Below, piece after piece: positions 52,142 through 60,283 of a stretch of DNA of 60,283 nt. A program made the translations under genes and the position numbers. Each line of letters starts with the position of its first letter. The stretch's first letter is position 1. This DNA comes from Desulforudis sp. (lineage in GTDB: Bacteria; Bacillota; Desulfotomaculia; Desulfotomaculales; Desulforudaceae), in the NCBI GenBank assembly GCA_003604975.1, contig QZIR01000043.1, positions 1-60,283 on the forward strand, in the 5' to 3' direction. A model generated the notes under the pieces. That model was given only the letters and a program-made list of their open reading frames with translations. It was not told the origin of the DNA and ran no database searches.

Positions 52142-54762
52142 CTTTGGCTGTTGTTTGAAAAACGAACCAGGAAGGTGGAACCCGTCGGGCCGGTCTTAAC
52201 ATTCACCGTGGCGTTGTGCCGGTGGGCGATGCAGAAACACACTGCCAACCCGAGTCCGGTTCCTTGCTCCTTAGTGGTAAAGAAAGGAGTGCCCAGCTTC
52301 GCCAGGACCTCAGGTTCAATCCCCGTGCCTTGGTCCTGCACGGCCAGCACGATCTCCTGACCGTTAACACAGGTGCGTAGGGTCAGGACACCCCCGGGTG
52401 ACATGACTTCAAGAGCGTTGCGGCAAAGGTTCAAGACAAGCTGGCGGATTTCTTTTTCGTCCAGGAGCAGGTCAGGGATCTCGTTTAGGACCGTGTGTAC
52501 ATACAGGTCGCGGGTCGCGGCATCCGCCCGTACCAGCGGAAGCAGGTTCTCCACAATCGAGTTGAGGTTTTGCCGGCGCAGCTGCAGCAGGTTGTGCTTG
52601 GCCAGGGAAAGGAACCCTGTGATGATCAAGTTGGCCCGGTCCAATTCCTCAGTGATTAGGCTGAAGTAGCCCTTAAAGGGTTTACACTCCTCTCTTTCCC
52701 CAAGCAGTTGGATAAAGCCGCGGGCCGCGGTCATCGGGTTTCTGATTTCGTGGGCGATCCCCGCTGCCATCTCGCCCACTAGGTTCAGCCGGTCGAGGCG
52801 GGCCATTTCCAGCTCCGTCTTCTTACGTTCCGTAACATCCCTGATGATACCGATATAGCCTTTGGGTTGGCCTGCACTATTGAGAACTAGCGAGGCGTTT
52901 AGTTCGGCCGGGAAACACGTCCCGTCCGGCCTAAGGAGAGTGTATTGAACGTTTCGGATATTTCCGGTTTCCAACGTTTTTCGCATTTTTTCCAAGGCCC
53001 GTTCCCGCTCTTCGGCAACTATGAAGTTAAAAACATTCTCACCCTTCAGATCTCCTGCATCTTTATACCCGTGTGATGCCGCAGCTTGCTGGTTGGTCAT
53101 GACTATGGTGCCGTCGAGGTCTGTTAATACAACAGAATCGGGCAGGGCTTCAACCAGGCTGCGGTACAGTTCCTCACTCTTCCGCAGTATTTCTTCGGTC
53201 TTTTTACGCTCGGTGATATCTCTGAAGGTGGCTACTACGGAGTCGACACTGCCGTCGGGGTGGCGAACGGGGCTCAGGGTGTACTCGAAATGTCTGATGC
53301 CGTTAACAGTCGGGAACCGGGTTTTGCCTTCCACCGGCTGTGCCGTGGCCAACACCTCTTTAAACCTCTTAGCAAACAGCTCTATCGTTTTCGAAGCATG
53401 GCGAAGCTCCGCGAATGTCTTCCCTACAATCTCGGATCGGGTTATTCCTAAGGCCGTGATTTCGTCAATGCTGGTGTAGGTGCATTTTCCGGTGCGATCA
53501 AATAGGAAGACGTAGTCGGAAGATGTTGAGATAATGTCATCCAGCTTCTTGGCCTCGTGCTCAACCCGGGAGGCCAGGTCCTTTAAGGCCATTTCGGCCT
53601 CTTTACGTTCCGAGATGTCGCGGATGTACAGTGAGAGCCCTTCCTGGGAGGGATAGGCGTGGACCTCGATCCATTTCTTAACGGTCTCACTATACGCTTC
53701 GAAGTGCACCGCCACCTGTTCCGCGACCGCTCTACGGTACTGGTGGTCGAACACCTTCCCAACGACATGCGGAAACGTATCCCAAATCACTTTCCCGATT
53801 AGTTCATCCCGGGAGTGTTTATACAGCCGCTCGGCCTCCGGGTTCAGGTAGGTGAAACGCCACTGCCTGTCCAGGGAGACGAAGGCATCGGTAATGCTTT
53901 CCAGGATGGTAGCAATGTGTTGGTGAGATTTCTGCAATTTTGCTTCCATCTGCTTGCGTTCGGTGATGTCTCGTCCTTCGGCGATGAGGTGGACTACTCG
54001 CCCGGCCCCATCTAGGATGGGTTTTAGTGAAAAGTCGACTGTTACGATTCTGTCGTTGGCGCCAGGCAGATCGACTTCATAGCGTACGAACTTGCCCCTG
54101 GCAGCCTCGGCCACCGCACTCTTCAGAAAGTCTTGCGTCTGCGGGGAGATCGTCCACCACCGGGCCTCCCAGAAGGGACGGTTGACGATGTTGGAGCGGG
54201 TCAACCCGCCGAAGTTCAGGGCGGTCTGGTTGGCTTCCAGGAGGGTTCCGTCAGGGGCCAGGAGGCAGACAAACTCAAAGGTGAGGTCAAAAATGGCCTT
54301 AAAACGCCGCTTGCTTTCGCGCAGGGTTGCTCTCGCCTGTCTGCACTCCGTAATGTCAACGCCGGTGGCGATGATGTATTCAACCGTACCGTCTTTGCTT
54401 AGAAGAACAGTGTTTGACCAGCTGATCAATCGGAGATCGCCGTCTCTGGTAACCCAGTGATTCTCGTACTCATGGAAATGCTTATCGTGGAGCTCCAGGA
54501 TAGCCGCCTTTACCGGTTCTCTTTCTTCAGGGAGAAGGAGAAAATCCCACGGACACTTCCCCTTGACTTCGTCAAGGGGATATCCCGAAATCTTTTCACA
54601 GGCCTGGTTAAAGTGGATGATCCGGCCTCCCCGGTCCAAAACCACGACCAGCGCATTAACGGTATTCAGGACAGCGGAGAAAAAGTCCGGCTCTCTCCCG
54701 AAGGCGTTATCTAGTATACTGTTGTGCTGAAACTGTCGTACCGATGTTGTGGTGACTGCCAC
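52138..54762 (-). CDS. Multi-PAS sporulation-type sensor histidine kinase
   Basis: 874 aa, no membrane helix, so cytoplasmic. Five PAS/PAC units are readable, spaced about 120 residues apart (about 27-145, 150-275, 280-395, 405-525, 528-650). Each ends in a DITE/RDITERK-type PAC motif. HisKA has the phospho-acceptor His671 in AAGIAHEIRNPMTAARGFIQLL, followed by HATPase_c (NLCRNALEVMSPGG, DQGTGIEPE, TKEQGTGLGLAV). The HisKA sequence is of the KinA/KinE class that feeds Spo0F/Spo0A; that role here is inference. No response regulator adjoins. Confidence 0.92.
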   Translation of the reverse strand: MAVTTTSVRQFQHNSILDNAFGREPDFFSAVLNTVNALVVVLDRGGRIIHFNQACEKISGYPLDEVKGKCPWDFLLLPEEREPVKAAILELHDKHFHEYENHWVTRDGDLRLISWSNTVLLSKDGTVEYIIATGVDITECRQARATLRESKRRFKAIFDLTFEFVCLLAPDGTLLEANQTALNFGGLTRSNIVNRPFWEARWWTISPQTQDFLKSAVAEAARGKFVRYEVDLPGANDRIVTVDFSLKPILDGAGRVVHLIAEGRDITERKQMEAKLQKSHQHIATILESITDAFVSLDRQWRFTYLNPEAERLYKHSRDELIGKVIWDTFPHVVGKVFDHQYRRAVAEQVAVHFEAYSETVKKWIEVHAYPSQEGLSLYIRDISERKEAEMALKDLASRVEHEAKKLDDIISTSSDYVFLFDRTGKCTYTSIDEITALGITRSEIVGKTFAELRHASKTIELFAKRFKEVLATAQPVEGKTRFPTVNGIRHFEYTLSPVRHPDGSVDSVVATFRDITERKKTEEILRKSEELYRSLVEALPDSVVLTDLDGTIVMTNQQAAASHGYKDAGDLKGENVFNFIVAEERERALEKMRKTLETGNIRNVQYTLLRPDGTCFPAELNASLVLNSAGQPKGYIGIIRDVTERKKTELEMARLDRLNLVGEMAAGIAHEIRNPMTAARGFIQLLGEREECKPFKGYFSLITEELDRANLIITGFLSLAKHNLLQLRRQNLNSIVENLLPLVRADAATRDLYVHTVLNEIPDLLLDEKEIRQLVLNLCRNALEVMSPGGVLTLRTCVNGQEIVLAVQDQGTGIEPEVLAKLGTPFFTTKEQGTGLGLAVCFCIAHRHNATVNVKTGPTGSTFLVRFSNNSQS

Positions 54763-54932
54763 TACCTGGGCTCCTTCTTGGTTAGTACTGAGCTTTCCTT
54801 TTAGGTTGACGAGTTTTTAGACTAAATCTTACATCTAATAACAGGAACTCACATTAATTATTCTATGGTTAGCGGTATGTCTCATACAAGGGGGGTAAAA
54901 TGACCGAATAAGGCGAATTTTGTAGAAGCCAT

Positions 54933-54979
54933 ACAAAAACTAAAAGGCAAGGCCTTCTAGTTACGGAAGCCTTGCCTTT
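54933..54979 (-). terminator. tRNA-Cys terminator
   Basis: Minus-strand stem with 11 perfect pairs (AAAGGCAAGGC core) followed by TTTTAGTTTTT. Confidence 0.85.
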
Positions 54980-54991
54980 ACTCACTTCTTA

Positions 54992-55067
54992 TGGAGGCGG
55001 CGGGCGGAATTGAACCGCCGAATAACGGTTTTGCAGACCGTCGCCTTAGCCACTTGGCTACGCCGCC
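54992..55067 (-). tRNA. tRNA-Cys (anticodon GCA)
   Basis: 76 nt including CCA. Acceptor GGCGGCG/CGCCGCC, D-arm GCCAAGTGGCTAAGGC, anticodon stem ACGGT/ACCGT with loop CTGCAAA, T-arm GGCGGTTCAATTCCGCC. Confidence 0.95.
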
Positions 55068-55231
55068 ACAAAAAACATTATACACAAACGGACTATAAAT
55101 ATCAATAGCTACTCATTCCCAAGCTGCGCCCGGGTAGCCCTGTCAATCACTTACATCAGGATATTCACTGACCCCGGCAGATGTCAAGTGACATTCCGGT
55201 TTTGTCAGGCATAGTATGGATGGGGAAAACC

Positions 55232-55903
55232 TCAACCAAAGACTTGCTTCCACAGTCCGGGTAAACAGGCCTCTCTGAGTAGGACCTCGTCATAGGCCGT
55301 CTTCCCCGAGAATGGGGTCTCGGACCAGTCACGCAAATCAATGGCGGGTGCACTGAGACACCGGTCGATGTACGGTTGGGTGCCCAGCTGCCGGTTTTTT
55401 AGGAGCCACTGCCGCACTAGTTCATCCTCACCAACATTCACGATCCGTTCCCGCAGTTTACGGGCCCGCTTGGTCTGCGGGCAGCAGATGAAACTCTGGC
55501 ATACCAGGGGGCGGCTGGTATACACCCGGCACGTCCTTCCGTCCGGGTGCAGAAACTGGCAGCGCCCCTGCCGGTCTAGGCGCAGGGTGATATCGACCGC
55601 GCCCCCGTCCACGGATACGTTGGCGTGCGTGCGGACGAACCCGGTTAATGACTCCGCGGGGGCAACCTGCGCTTTCAGACGTAGCACGTCGATGGAGGTC
55701 AGGGGGATCCGTTCCTGGCAACAGAGATCACAGCCTCGACAGTCGGTCCGCTCGGCCCGGCCCCGGTACAGCTGGTTGTCTTCAATGGCCTTGTTAACTA
55801 CATCCAGGTAGTCCTGTACGGAAGCACGGGGGTCGGAAACGTGTACGTCATAACCGTTGACGCCCTGGATAACGATGGTTGTTACCGAAACTCCGCCAGC
55901 CAT
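55232..55903 (-). CDS. YkgJ-family cysteine-cluster protein
   Basis: 223 aa. Cysteine pattern DCRGCDLCCQERI (C-x2-C-x2-CC) near residue 55, then CQFLHPDGRTCRVYTSRPLVCQSFICC around 115-140. This is the metal-chelating YkgJ/Fe-S-oxidoreductase-like domain (zinc or Fe-S). Function in the family is unproved. An N-terminal extension (VTTIVIQGVNGYDVHVSDP) precedes the domain. The frame starts at 55903. Confidence 0.82.
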   Translation of the reverse strand: MAGGVSVTTIVIQGVNGYDVHVSDPRASVQDYLDVVNKAIEDNQLYRGRAERTDCRGCDLCCQERIPLTSIDVLRLKAQVAPAESLTGFVRTHANVSVDGGAVDITLRLDRQGRCQFLHPDGRTCRVYTSRPLVCQSFICCPQTKRARKLRERIVNVGEDELVRQWLLKNRQLGTQPYIDRCLSAPAIDLRDWSETPFSGKTAYDEVLLREACLPGLWKQVFG

Positions 55904-56006
55904 ACCAGACCTCCCGGGTAATACCTGTGTTCAGTATAGCGGAAAAACACCGGGGGGAAAAGGCGGCCCAGGGAGGTAGAACGAACCCGTGCAGGGAAGG
56001 TGAAAG

Positions 56007-56243
56007 TTGTTGCGTTGTATACACTGTGGAGCACGTATCGAAAATAGTGCACCAATGTGGAAACCTGCCCTCCTGACCGGAGCGGGCGGGAGCTTAGGGT
56101 TTATCGCGATGGGTTTCCTTTACCCGCCGCTGTGGCTCGGGGCGCCCGGCTGCCTGGCCCTTGGCCTGGCTCTGGCCGTGGCACGTTCATCGGGGCTATG
56201 TGAACGCTGCCGCAAATCGTCCCTTACTGCTTTTTGGGGTTGA
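56007..56243 (+). CDS. Small zinc-knuckle membrane protein
   Basis: 78 aa. An N-terminal CIHCGARI half-knuckle, two membrane helices (ALLTGAGGSLGFIAMGFLY and LWLGAPGCLALGLALAVA), then CERCRKSS completing a four-Cys zinc site across the membrane hairpin. Not otherwise recognised. TTG 56007 or 56010, with GGGAAGG upstream. Confidence 0.6.
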   Translation: MLRCIHCGARIENSAPMWKPALLTGAGGSLGFIAMGFLYPPLWLGAPGCLALGLALAVARSSGLCERCRKSSLTAFWG

Positions 56244-56431
56244 AGGCACCGGTGATGATCTCTACGATCATCGCCGGGGCGAAGAGCTAGTGCCAGATGC
56301 GAAACAGGAACGGATGCCGGAGTGTCTTCACTTGTCGGGCCTCCTCTCATCCGTCTTGGCCCAAGACCCCCTACTGAAGACTCATCGGGTGTGCCTCTTG
56401 ACCATGCCCCGCAGGCGTTTAGGTTTGACCC

Positions 56432-56887
56432 TTACTGCACCTCACGCGCATCCGTCTGGAACTGGCCGGCCACCAAGAATATCACCGCCCCGAGGACCAT
56501 GTGACTCAGCAGAAACGTAGCGCTGCTGGCGAAGTCCGGACGCAGGACGGCCACCGGGAGGACGGCCAGGGCGACTAGGCCGTAACCAAAGACATATACC
56601 ATGGCACCGAATATGATGCCCTTCAGGAAGAGGTAATCCCGGCCGGTGTTCGCGATGATGTAGGTGGCGATTATCCCCAAAGCGATGGCGATGGTAAGGT
56701 CCACCCCGGCGCCAAGGGCCAGGGCCGGCAGGGTTAGTGGTGTGCCTTCCGGCAGAAGGGCCTGGGCTCCTAGGTGGGCCGATGTGGTCTTGGCGATGCC
56801 GGGAATAAAAAATGCGATGTCGGTAGCCATCTTGGCGAGGCCCCCGATCAGGCCCACGACAAAGCCGACGAAAATGGTATCCTGCAA
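56432..56887 (-). CDS. Four-TM integral membrane protein
   Basis: 151 aa, four hydrophobic helices: TIFVGFVVGLIGGLAKMATDI, ALALGAGVDLTIAIALGIIATYI, GIIFGAMVYVFGYGLVALAVL, and FLLSHMVLGAVIFLVAG. It resembles the small Gly-rich membrane proteins (YqhR/DUF1440-like) found in spore formers, but I cannot assign a family. GGAGGTGCAG precedes the start. The neighbouring gap 56244-56431 holds no gene I support. Confidence 0.65.
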   Translation of the reverse strand: MQDTIFVGFVVGLIGGLAKMATDIAFFIPGIAKTTSAHLGAQALLPEGTPLTLPALALGAGVDLTIAIALGIIATYIIANTGRDYLFLKGIIFGAMVYVFGYGLVALAVLPVAVLRPDFASSATFLLSHMVLGAVIFLVAGQFQTDAREVQ

Positions 56888-57234
56888 ATCTGCACCTCCT
56901 GCAACTATACCGGGTTTGGCTACAGGGTGCCCCTGTTAACCACCGGCTGGTTAAACCGGCCAGTCCACAATGTACCCAAAAGGACGTCGGGTGAACCCCG
57001 GACTGTCCGGGTGGGTGGTTTGCCCTGTTTTCCTATGACCTAGTATTGAATATATGGGGAACAAGTATGCAGATTTGGGTACCGGTTTCACGGTGCGGTT
57101 CCGTGGTCCGGGTGGTCTGGGACCGGTCGGGCAGGCCGGGTAGGTCCTCTTTTAGTTACATTGTTCTGGCACCGTTGGGGAATGTTACCGGAAGGGAGCG
57201 GGCGCTTCTCTTTGAACGGCGGGAGGTCGGATTT

Positions 57235-58323
57235 CTGAGCGAGTTACCAAAAATCGGCATGCGGGAAGCGATCGGTCTCTTAACCATCTTCCTGTTGGCC
57301 AAGGCTTTCCTTCCCTATCTGGTCTTCATGATTCACTGGGGCCTGTCCGGCACCTGGCTAATGACCCTAATCCATGTTCCGATTGGGGTCGCGGGAGTGC
57401 TGGTACTGGTCTGGCTGCTGCAGAGGCACCCCGGAAAGTCGATCGTGGAAATCGGGGAGTCACTGGTCGGCCCCGCCCTGAACATTGTCTTTGCCTTCAT
57501 TATCGTGACGTTCTTGGTGATGAAGACCGGCTTTGAATTACGGCAGTTTGCGGAGTTTCTGCTCACGGCTTTCCTTATTGAGACCCCGATCAGTGTGGTG
57601 GTCCTGACCTTTGTACTGGCGATGGTGGTGGTCGCTTACCTGGGTGTGGACATCCTGGGGCGGGTGGCCTGGATCTATTTCCTGCCCTTCCTCTTCGGGC
57701 TGGCGGTACTCCTTGCGATGACGGTGAACCTTTGGGAAGGGCACGGCCTATACCCGTTGCTCGGTCCCGGTCTGTGGGGCATGACCAAGGGTGTACTGGT
57801 CACCCTCGGCGTGGGCAGCGACATCATCCTGCTGGGTGTAATCGCTCCCTTCCTGGTGTCGAAGACGTTACGCGTGGTGGGCGTAGTGAGTGTCATTGTG
57901 GCCGGGACCGTCGTTTCGCTGATCATCACGGTAACGCTTCTGGTATTCCCTTTCCCGATCGCCCACGAGTTTACCCTCCCGATTTTCGAGGTCAGCCGGG
58001 CGATCAACCTGGGCCGGTTCCTGGTACGGCTCGAGACCCTCTTTCTACCGCTCTGGATGTTCGCCGGGCTCATCTCCATGACAGCCGGCCTTTACGCCGC
58101 GGCGGCGGTGACCGCCCGTGGCCTGAAAATGCCCTATTACCGGCCCTTCATCTTCCCCATGGCGGTGCTGGTGATCGCGGTCTCTTTCATCTTCCCGAAC
58201 ATCTCTGCGGCCATGCGGATCTCGTTTGAACTATTGGCGACATGGTCGGTCGTGCCGATCGGCCTCATCATCGGTACACTGGTGGGTCTTGAGTACTGGC
58301 GGGCCAGGACCGGCCCTTCCTGA
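57235..58323 (+). CDS. GerB-type germination permease subunit, second locus
   Basis: 362 aa, about ten helices: REAIGLLTIFLLAKAFLPYLVFMIHWGLSGTWLM, RHPGKSIVEIGESLVGPALN, then LVRLETLFLPLWMFAGLISMTAGLYAAA. This is the APC-fold GerAB family. The start is uncertain. The frame is open from 57046, but CTG 57235 has a strong GGGAGG 8 nt upstream (57221-57226); ATG 57259 is next. The 347-nt stretch 56888-57234 contains no other gene. It leads a gerB-gerA-gerC order, unlike the first locus. Confidence 0.88.
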   Translation: MSELPKIGMREAIGLLTIFLLAKAFLPYLVFMIHWGLSGTWLMTLIHVPIGVAGVLVLVWLLQRHPGKSIVEIGESLVGPALNIVFAFIIVTFLVMKTGFELRQFAEFLLTAFLIETPISVVVLTFVLAMVVVAYLGVDILGRVAWIYFLPFLFGLAVLLAMTVNLWEGHGLYPLLGPGLWGMTKGVLVTLGVGSDIILLGVIAPFLVSKTLRVVGVVSVIVAGTVVSLIITVTLLVFPFPIAHEFTLPIFEVSRAINLGRFLVRLETLFLPLWMFAGLISMTAGLYAAAAVTARGLKMPYYRPFIFPMAVLVIAVSFIFPNISAAMRISFELLATWSVVPIGLIIGTLVGLEYWRARTGPS

Positions 58324-58390
58324 GTACATACCACGGGACCCTGCGCGGGAATCTTATCCTTAAAAGGTCGAGCGAAGGGGGATTTGACCC

Positions 58391-60106
58391 TTGTCCACCA
58401 TCCAGAAGCTTTCCCGCCTGCTGCTTTTCCGGGAACCGCAGAAACCCCAACTGCTTTTTGAGGCCGGGGAGCAGGAGGACCGTGGGGATGTTCCGACGGA
58501 CCGGCGGCAAAGGACGCGGGAGCAGAGGAGCCAGACCGGTCGCCTGGAGAACCTGATCAGCAATAAGGTTCCCCTGCCGGGCGACCTGAAACAGACTCGC
58601 CAGATGCTGGAGAGACTTTTCCGTTCCCCTGGCAACGCCGATGTGGTGATCCGCCAGTTTACCATCGGCACCGATCCCCCTTTCCAGGCCATGATTGTCT
58701 TCTACGACGGGCTGGCCGACAAGGCTACCCAGAACTACTCGATTCTGCAGCCCCTGATGCTCCTGCCGGCCCTCCGGCCCTTGCCGGGCAAAGAGTTAGT
58801 GGAGAACCTGACGGACCTGATCGCCGAGAGCCTGCTACCCGGCAACGAGGTGACGGAGGTCACCACCTACCAGGAAGTGGCTGACAACGTGATGAACGGC
58901 CTGACCGTGGTTCTGGTGGACGGTCAGGAGAAGGCGCTGGTCGTGGAAACCCGGGCCTGGGAGCACCGCGGCGTGCAGACTCCGCAGGTCGAAGCGGTGA
59001 TCCGCGGTCCCCAGGAGGCCTTCACCGAGCAGATCCGCGTGAACGTGACCCTGGTGCGTAAGTACCTGCGCCGTACGTCTCTGGTGAACGAATTCATCAA
59101 GGTGGGTGAGATGAGCCCCGCGCAGTGTTCCATAATGTACCTGGACGACATCGCCAACCCGAACCTGGTCGCCGAGGTTAGACGGCGGCTGAAATCGATC
59201 AAGGCCGACTACATAAACGAGAGCGGAATCCTGGAGCAGTTCATTCAGGATCAGAACACTCCCCTGGCCCCGCAGGCGCTGAGCACCGAACGGCCCGACC
59301 GGGTGGCGGCGAGCCTGGTCGAGGGACGTGTGGCGATCCTGGTAGACGGTAATCCCTGGGTGCTGATCGTGCCGACGACCCTCTTTTCGCTGATGCAGGC
59401 CGCGGAGGACGCCTACATCCGCTGGCCGGCGGGGACCTTCGCCCGAGCCGTACGATACGCCGGTATGGCCCTGACCATGCTGCTGCCGGGCTTCTACGTG
59501 TCCGTGGTCACCTACCACCCGGAGTTTATCCCGACCGACCTGCTGCTGGCCATGACCGGGGCCCGGGAATTGGTGCCTTTCCCGACGATCGTTGAGGTGC
59601 TCATGATGGAACTGGCCTTTGAACTGATCCGGGAGGCTGGAATCCGTATTCCGGGTACCGTTGGTACAACGCTGGGCATCGTCGGGGCCTTGATCTTGGG
59701 CCAGGCGGCGGTGGCGGCGAACATCGTCAGCCCGATCCTGATCGTGGTCGTGGCGGTGACCGCGCTCGGTTCCTTTGCGATCCCGAACTACGAGCTGTCG
59801 GTATCCGTACGGATGCTGCGTTTTGGCTACATCCTGCTGGCGGTCTTTCTGGGCCTGTTCGGAATCGTGGCCGGGCTGTTCGTACACCTGGCGCTCCTGG
59901 CCGGGATGCGTTCCTTCGGTGTGCCCTTCCTGGCGCCGCTGGCGCCGGTGACGATGGCCGCTCCGGACTATCTCTGGCGCGGTCCGGTTTGGGAGCAGGA
60001 ACGCCGTCCGGACTACGTTGACCCGCTGCGCACCCGGCGCCAGCCACGGGTGAGCCGGGGCTGGACACGGCGGAAGCAAAAGGAGGACGGGGACGGTGGG
60101 GCATAA
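58391..60106 (+). CDS. GerA-type germination receptor subunit, second locus
   Basis: 571 aa, longer than the first-locus copy because of an N-terminal charged extension (residues 1-55, Arg/Gln/Glu-rich). Core motifs: VDGQEKALVVETRAW, AVIRGPQEAFTEQIRVNVTLVRKYLR (RGPxE), TERPDRVAASLVEGRVAILVDGNPW, and TDLLLAMTGARELVPFPTIVEVLMMELAFELIREAGIRIPG. TTG 58391 has GAAGGGGG upstream. It overlaps the next gene by 11 nt. Confidence 0.93.
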   Translation: MSTIQKLSRLLLFREPQKPQLLFEAGEQEDRGDVPTDRRQRTREQRSQTGRLENLISNKVPLPGDLKQTRQMLERLFRSPGNADVVIRQFTIGTDPPFQAMIVFYDGLADKATQNYSILQPLMLLPALRPLPGKELVENLTDLIAESLLPGNEVTEVTTYQEVADNVMNGLTVVLVDGQEKALVVETRAWEHRGVQTPQVEAVIRGPQEAFTEQIRVNVTLVRKYLRRTSLVNEFIKVGEMSPAQCSIMYLDDIANPNLVAEVRRRLKSIKADYINESGILEQFIQDQNTPLAPQALSTERPDRVAASLVEGRVAILVDGNPWVLIVPTTLFSLMQAAEDAYIRWPAGTFARAVRYAGMALTMLLPGFYVSVVTYHPEFIPTDLLLAMTGARELVPFPTIVEVLMMELAFELIREAGIRIPGTVGTTLGIVGALILGQAAVAANIVSPILIVVVAVTALGSFAIPNYELSVSVRMLRFGYILLAVFLGLFGIVAGLFVHLALLAGMRSFGVPFLAPLAPVTMAAPDYLWRGPVWEQERRPDYVDPLRTRRQPRVSRGWTRRKQKEDGDGGA

Positions 60107-60283
60107 ACCGTTATCCCCGGGGGACTGGTCGAGGCGAGGACTTGCAGTACTAGTCTTGTTTGGCGTACTCCTTTCCGCTGGTTGTTGGGACTACCGAGAG
60201 CCGGATGAGGTGGCCTGGATAATGGCGATCGGGGTGGACAAGGGCCGCGAGAACCTGATCCGGGTGTCAGCCCAGATCGCAAT
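60096..60283 (+). CDS. Ger(x)C-type germination lipoprotein, partial
   Basis: The window ends after 62 codons. Signal peptide LAVLVLFGVLLSAGCWDYRE gives a lipobox LSAGC and the Ger(x)C start CWDxRE, then VAWIMAIGVDKG. GTG 60096 has AGGAGG 9 nt upstream and lies inside the gerA stop region. Third subunit of the second receptor. Confidence 0.9.
   Translation, partial: MGHKPLSPGDWSRRGLAVLVLFGVLLSAGCWDYREPDEVAWIMAIGVDKGRENLIRVSAQIA

Noticed and set aside
56988-57080. Sigma-G promoter for the second ger locus (TGAATA near 57044)
   Set aside because: A -35-like TGAATA exists, but no CATACTA-like -10 at 17-18 nt.
58835-60079. 414-codon open frame antisense to gerA (second locus)
   Set aside because: His/Gln/Arg-rich composition with no domain, lying entirely opposite a clear GerA gene; a GC-rich shadow frame.

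Overview
This window is a 60 kb, GC-rich (about 60 % by eye) chromosomal segment from an endospore-forming, anaerobic-type Firmicute. The best guess is the Peptococcaceae/Desulfotomaculum-Desulforudis-Ammonifex group. The reasons are: two spore-germination receptor loci (GerA/GerB/Ger(x)C), a SleB-type cortex hydrolase, a KinA-like multi-PAS histidine kinase, a CIRCE-controlled groESL operon, sigma-A promoters, AGGAGG ribosome sites with many GTG/TTG starts, and CCA-encoding tRNA genes. The taxonomic guess is inference; no rRNA is present.

Layout. 1-2856: end of thiC, then thiL-tsaE-tsaB-rimI (thiamine and t6A-tRNA modification). 2853-8294: a divergent DNA-damage module made of an autocleaving XRE/S24 repressor facing a truncated ImuB-like Y-family protein, a DUF6504 protein and a DnaE2-type polymerase. 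8351-12404: zinc-ribbon protein, tsaD, a radical-SAM/PDZ/DUF512-like protein with unusual domain order, 5-formyl-THF cyclo-ligase and a conserved small protein. 12660-14812: CIRCE-groES-groEL. 14888-16862: CDF metal exporter and cysK. 16831-18655: a run of small membrane or unknown genes on the minus strand. 18726-21400: CadA-like metal P-type ATPase with an ArsR/CadC-type regulator and operator. 21610-22044: dprA remnant. 22285-26259: gerA-gerB-gerC plus a small membrane protein. 26646-30935: MacB-type ABC exporter (ATPase, double-FtsX permease, HlyD adaptor). 30973-35003: a mobile-element scar zone with a kinase-hybrid remnant, an IS91-like transposase, a promoter feeding tandem repeats ahead of a secreted Cu-amine-oxidase-like/transglutaminase protein, an IS21 istB remnant, and an integrase tail next to tRNA-Ala.

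35358-38760: spore cortex hydrolase, small hypothetical, a silk-like GAGAGQ repeat protein and an orphan peptide-binding protein. 38953-42228: endonuclease IV, then a compact polyamine pathway (pyruvoyl arginine decarboxylase, spermidine synthase, agmatinase). 42225-42706: tRNA-Asp, tRNA-Phe, tRNA-Gly with readable promoters and terminators. 42921-47770: phosphate region with a PhoB/PhoP-type regulator, a small protein, pstC, pstA, a metallophosphoesterase and pstS. Two arrays of 11-bp-phased TTAACA boxes precede pstC and pstS; pstB, phoU and phoR are missing. 47851-50189: PadR regulator, a cytoplasmic tungstate/molybdate-binding-like protein and a TauE-type permease linked by TGCATA palindromes. 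50382-56887: dCMP deaminase, polysaccharide deacetylase, five-PAS sporulation-type kinase, tRNA-Cys, YkgJ-type protein and small membrane proteins. 57235-60283: second germination receptor locus in the order gerB-gerA-gerC, cut by the window end.

The most interesting items are the compact mutasome-like module with its own S24 repressor, the reordered DUF512-like radical SAM protein, the silk-like repeat protein, and the PadR/WtpA-like/TauE group. All calls come from reading the sequence; no database search was possible.
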